In this document: in pieces, positions 42,847 to 45,517 of the stretch | Position numbering within the stretch: position 1 is the first letter of the stretch | Layout of the letters: each line of letters begins with the position of its first letter | Assembly: GCA_026954325.1 (NCBI GenBank) | Contig: JAIXKK010000186.1 | Location: 1 to 45,517, forward strand | DNA: 45,517 nucleotides | DNA from: Bryobacterales bacterium | GTDB lineage: Bacteria > Acidobacteriota > Terriglobia > Bryobacterales > Bryobacteraceae | Reading direction: 5' to 3' | Program-made: the position numbers and the translations under genes | The notes under the pieces: model-generated | The model's database searches: none | What the model was told of the DNA's origin: nothing | What the model saw: only the letters and a program-made list of their open reading frames with translations

Positions 42847-43307
42847 CTCTGGCCTTGCTCCTGTTCTTCTTTGCTGACCACGCCCCGCCGCCCGTGCAGC
42901 CCATCGCCTATAGCCACAAACTGCACGCCGGCACGCTCGGGCTGGCATGCAAGACCTGTCACACCAATCCCGACCCAGGTGAACTGATGGGCTTCCCCGC
43001 CACCGCTGTCTGTATGACCTGTCACCGGACCGTCAAGAAGGACTCGCCGCAGGTTCAGAAACTCGCCGCTTTCCACGAGCACAAACAGCCCGTCCCATGG
43101 AAGCGCGTCTACCAGATTCCCGGCTTTGTCTACTTCTCGCACAGGACCCACCTTGAATCCGGGGCTGCCTGCGAAACGTGCCATGGACCCGTAAAGGAAC
43201 GCGAAGCGCTCTGGCGCGAGAAGATTCTCTCCATGGGCAACTGCATGGAGTGCCATCAGAAAACGCACGCCCTCAACGACTGCGACACTTGCCACGAGCC
43301 CCGCTGA
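42843..43307 (+). CDS. Pentaheme c-type cytochrome, 154 aa
   Basis: The protein starts with GTG overlapping the GMC stop by 4 bases. It opens with a short signal (MTLALLLFFFADHA) and has five CxxCH heme motifs: CKTCH (36-40), CMTCH (57-61), CETCH (110-114), CMECH (134-138) and CDTCH (147-151). Conserved histidines (SHKLHAG near 24, SHRTH near 99, FHEH near 78) can serve as sixth ligands, as in the cytochrome c7/c3-like (Cytochrome_C7) family. It is a periplasmic electron carrier; its usual partner would be a membrane reductase or the GMC enzyme whose gene overlaps it. It is the only intact gene of this pair. Confidence 0.85.
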   Translation: MTLALLLFFFADHAPPPVQPIAYSHKLHAGTLGLACKTCHTNPDPGELMGFPATAVCMTCHRTVKKDSPQVQKLAAFHEHKQPVPWKRVYQIPGFVYFSHRTHLESGAACETCHGPVKEREALWREKILSMGNCMECHQKTHALNDCDTCHEPR

Positions 43308-43567
43308 CCACGCGTCTCAAGCGCCTGAACCACGTCCATATCTATACGACGCCGACTCCGCGACCCGGCCGGAGCCCTGCCCCGTAGTAACCCTTGCGCA
43401 CATGGAATCTCTCCTGCGTATTCGCGCTCCAGTTGCACGCCGGCCCGCCATTCCAGATGGACTTCAGAAATCTCATGATCCGCGAACTGAGGGGATCCGG
43501 TCCCGGCGCCTGCCGCGCGAGTGAAAAATGTTGGGAACCCGCGTGGGATAGCTCCGTATAAGCATTC
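43308..43567. other. Spacer before the permease
   Basis: This 260-base gap lies between the pentaheme cytochrome and the permease. It must contain the permease promoter. Both strands have only short frames that do not resemble known proteins, and no hairpin or ribosome-binding site was seen directly before ATG 43568. Confidence 0.35.
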
Positions 43568-45517
43568 ATGACCAGCTTCGTCCAGGACCTGCGCTTCGCC
43601 CTGCGAATGATGGCGCGGAGTCCCTTGTTCTCCACGGTGGCGATCCTGTCACTGGCTCTGGGAATCGGGGCCAATACGGCGATCTTCACTCTGATGGACC
43701 AGTTGATGCTGCGGCAACTGCCGGTGAAAGATCCCGGGCAACTGGTGATGCTCTATCAGCAAGGCGCCAACAACGGAAGCAACATGGGGGACCGGATGCA
43801 GTCTTACCCCATTTATCAGGACTGGCAAAAAAAAGCAGACCCCCTCGCGGAAGTCCTCTGCCGCAGGCTTGTTCCCACATCGGTTAGCGCCGGCAACAAA
43901 ACCGAGCGCGTGGATGCCGAACTGGTCTCCGGAAACTACTTCACCATGCTTGGCGTGAAAGCGGCCGTGGGGCGGGTCTTCAACTCGAGGGAAGATGATC
44001 AGGTCTATCAGGGCCACCCCGTCGTTGTGTTGAGCTATGGCTACTGGAGAAACCGCTTTGCCGCCGACCCGAAAATAGTGGGCACGAAGATTCTGGTCAA
44101 CAACTACCCGATGACCGTGGTAGGCGTTTCCGAGGCCGGATTTGCCGGCCTCGATCCGGCGCAGTCCCCCCAAATCCGCGTGCCGGTTCTCATGAAGCCC
44201 GCAATGGTCCCGGAGTGGGAGTGGCTCCACATGGATGACCGCCGGACCAGATGGGTCCAGGTATTCGCGAGACTGAAACCGGGATACACGGCGGAATCGG
44301 TTGCCGCTCCATTACAGGTGCTGTATCGGCAGATCCGCCGTTATGAGATGACACTCCCCGCCGCCGGCAAGTGGCCGGCCTACGCGAGGGAGCAGTTCAT
44401 GCGCGGCACAATCGTGGTCGAGAAGGCGGCAACGGGGTATTCCAGCCTGCGAAACGATTTCTCCACGGCGCTCATCGTGCTCATGTGCATGGTGGGACTG
44501 GTGCTGCTGATTGCCTGCGCCAATGTCGCGAATCTGCTGATCGCGCGGGCCTTCTCCAGGCAAAAGGAGATTGCCGTACGGCTCTCCATTGGCGCCTCGC
44601 GCGGGCAACTCGCGCGGCAGTTGCTCGTCGAGAGCCTGTCGCTTTCGATGGTTGGCGGTGTTTTGGGTCTGTTCCTGTCGGTGGCAATGACGCGCGGATT
44701 GCTCGCGCTCGCGCCATCCGATGGGAATCCGCTGCTGATTCAGGCAAAGCCGGATCTGCGCATTCTGTTTTTTGCCCTCGGCTTGACCTTCCTGACGGGA
44801 GCATTGTTCGGGCTGGTTCCCGCTCTGCGCGCCGGCAAAGCGGACTTGTGGACCAGTCTGAAGGACTCGGCCGGATCAATTGCCGGCGCGGGCGGCTCCC
44901 TGTTTCTCCGCAAAAGCCTCGTCACCTCTCAAGTGGCGCTGAGCTTCCTGTTGTTGTTCGGCGCGGTCCTCTTCGTGCGAAGTCTCCAGAACCTTAAGGC
45001 CACCCACACGGGGTTCGATGCACCGGAAAATTTGGCGACGTTCCAGATTGTAAACTCCAGGTTCGCCCGTCACTTCTTCGGCGGCCGTGGAGCCGTGGGA
45101 CGCCATATCGGATTCGGCGCGGCTCCCGGCTCGAAGTTGAACATCGAGATCATCGGGGTGGCCGAAGACACTCTGTATGAAGGCCCGCGCGAGGGTGTGC
45201 ACCGGCAGGTGTTCGTGCCCAACTGGGGAAAGAACTCGGCGGCATTTTACGTGCGCGGCGCCTTGACCTCGTCGTCACTGTATGCGGCCTTGCGTGGAGA
45301 GGTGAAGAAACTGGACCCCTCGCTGCCGGTGTATGAGATGAAGACACTCGATGCGCAACTCGATCAGACGCTGCTGACGGAACGCCTGATTGCCCTGCTT
45401 TCAGCCGGTTTCGGCTCATTGGCGACGCTGCTTGCTTCCATCGGGCTGTATGGAGTGATGGCTTTCGCCGTCACGCGGCGGACCAGGGAGATGGGTGTGC
45501 GTATGGCCTTGGGTGCC
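43568..45517 (+). CDS. MacB/FtsX-type orphan ABC permease, 3' end outside the window, internal deletion
   Basis: The frame is open for 650 codons to the right edge. The start MTSFVQDLRFALRMMARSP and the helix LFSTVAILSLALGIGANTAIF are the classic opening of the acidobacterial duplicated orphan permease family, followed by a MacB_PCD periplasmic domain and the FtsX core (ALIVLMCMVGLVLLIACANVANLLIARA-SRQKEIAVRL). The second half begins with LFLRKSLVTSQVALSFLLL and should be followed by a second periplasmic domain of about 200 residues; here ATF is joined in frame to IVNSRFARHFFGGRGAVGRHIGFG, so about 100-120 residues of that domain are missing. The last part (ATLLASIGLYGVMAFAVTRRTREMGVRMALGA) is the second FtsX start. 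Function is unclear. Confidence 0.8.
   Translation, partial: MTSFVQDLRFALRMMARSPLFSTVAILSLALGIGANTAIFTLMDQLMLRQLPVKDPGQLVMLYQQGANNGSNMGDRMQSYPIYQDWQKKADPLAEVLCRRLVPTSVSAGNKTERVDAELVSGNYFTMLGVKAAVGRVFNSREDDQVYQGHPVVVLSYGYWRNRFAADPKIVGTKILVNNYPMTVVGVSEAGFAGLDPAQSPQIRVPVLMKPAMVPEWEWLHMDDRRTRWVQVFARLKPGYTAESVAAPLQVLYRQIRRYEMTLPAAGKWPAYAREQFMRGTIVVEKAATGYSSLRNDFSTALIVLMCMVGLVLLIACANVANLLIARAFSRQKEIAVRLSIGASRGQLARQLLVESLSLSMVGGVLGLFLSVAMTRGLLALAPSDGNPLLIQAKPDLRILFFALGLTFLTGALFGLVPALRAGKADLWTSLKDSAGSIAGAGGSLFLRKSLVTSQVALSFLLLFGAVLFVRSLQNLKATHTGFDAPENLATFQIVNSRFARHFFGGRGAVGRHIGFGAAPGSKLNIEIIGVAEDTLYEGPREGVHRQVFVPNWGKNSAAFYVRGALTSSSLYAALRGEVKKLDPSLPVYEMKTLDAQLDQTLLTERLIALLSAGFGSLATLLASIGLYGVMAFAVTRRTREMGVRMALGA

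Noticed and set aside
1..45517. CRISPR arrays, insertion sequences, rRNA or tRNA genes
   Set aside because: No regularly spaced repeats, terminal inverted repeats with a transposase, or tRNA-type folds were noticed by eye; only ssrA has tRNA-like ends.

Overview
The window is a high-GC, densely packed bacterial chromosome segment. The gene families suggest an Acidobacteriota member of the Solibacter/Bryobacter type: a Ser/Thr kinase fused to a TolB-like WD40 propeller, SBBP-repeat and BACON-repeat secreted proteins, a MacB/FtsX-type orphan permease, a PadR remnant, an inserted-cytochrome PQQ dehydrogenase and a tmRNA whose tag reads ANTQFAYAA. This assignment rests on recognised families and gene style; no alignment was run.

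Layout. 1-4.2 kb: a TPR protein cut by the left edge, a convergent pair of small secreted proteins, and a sulfite-oxidase-like/metallo-beta-lactamase-fold gene pair. 4.3-12.3 kb: a secreted SBBP beta-propeller, two decayed DUF29 genes in tandem, a very large BACON-repeat protein with a duplicated C-terminal domain, and an acetamidase/formamidase. 12.3-19.1 kb: divergent aroD and Gfo/Idh genes, a PQQ-cytochrome dehydrogenase, a DUF4256 gene and a Tat-exported protein of unknown role. 19.2-20.8 kb: a PadR remnant, the tmRNA gene ssrA, and an operon (ACT-domain protein, HExxH protein, SMP-30 lactonase) that runs into ssrA. 21.9-24.3 kb: ogt followed by a TIR-STAND NTPase, then a decayed peptidoglycan-binding gene. 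24.3-29.0 kb: aat, a frameshifted acetaldehyde dehydrogenase and its partner aldolase; on the other strand a TMTC-like membrane TPR protein and a yeast-type cytosine deaminase. 29.0-34.2 kb: purA with the kinase-propeller gene, and an overlapping pair (unknown protein and ankyrin protein). 34.2-41.2 kb: acyl-CoA carboxylase beta, an MFS transporter and a membrane glycosyltransferase-like gene, divergent from selB, which is followed by decayed genes. 41.2-45.5 kb: an unknown 283-residue protein, a drastically shortened GMC oxidoreductase overlapping a pentaheme cytochrome, and a permease cut by the right edge.

Housekeeping genes (ssrA, purA, aroD, aat, selB, ogt) are mixed with secreted, electron-transfer and signalling genes. 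Gene decay recurs: at least six loci are frameshifted, truncated or internally deleted, and two more (the shortened GMC gene and the internally shortened permease) keep open frames despite losing conserved sequence. The best candidate for an unusual system is the ogt/TIR-STAND pair, which looks like a small NLR-type sensor linked to DNA alkylation repair. No CRISPR array, intact insertion sequence, rRNA or tRNA was seen.
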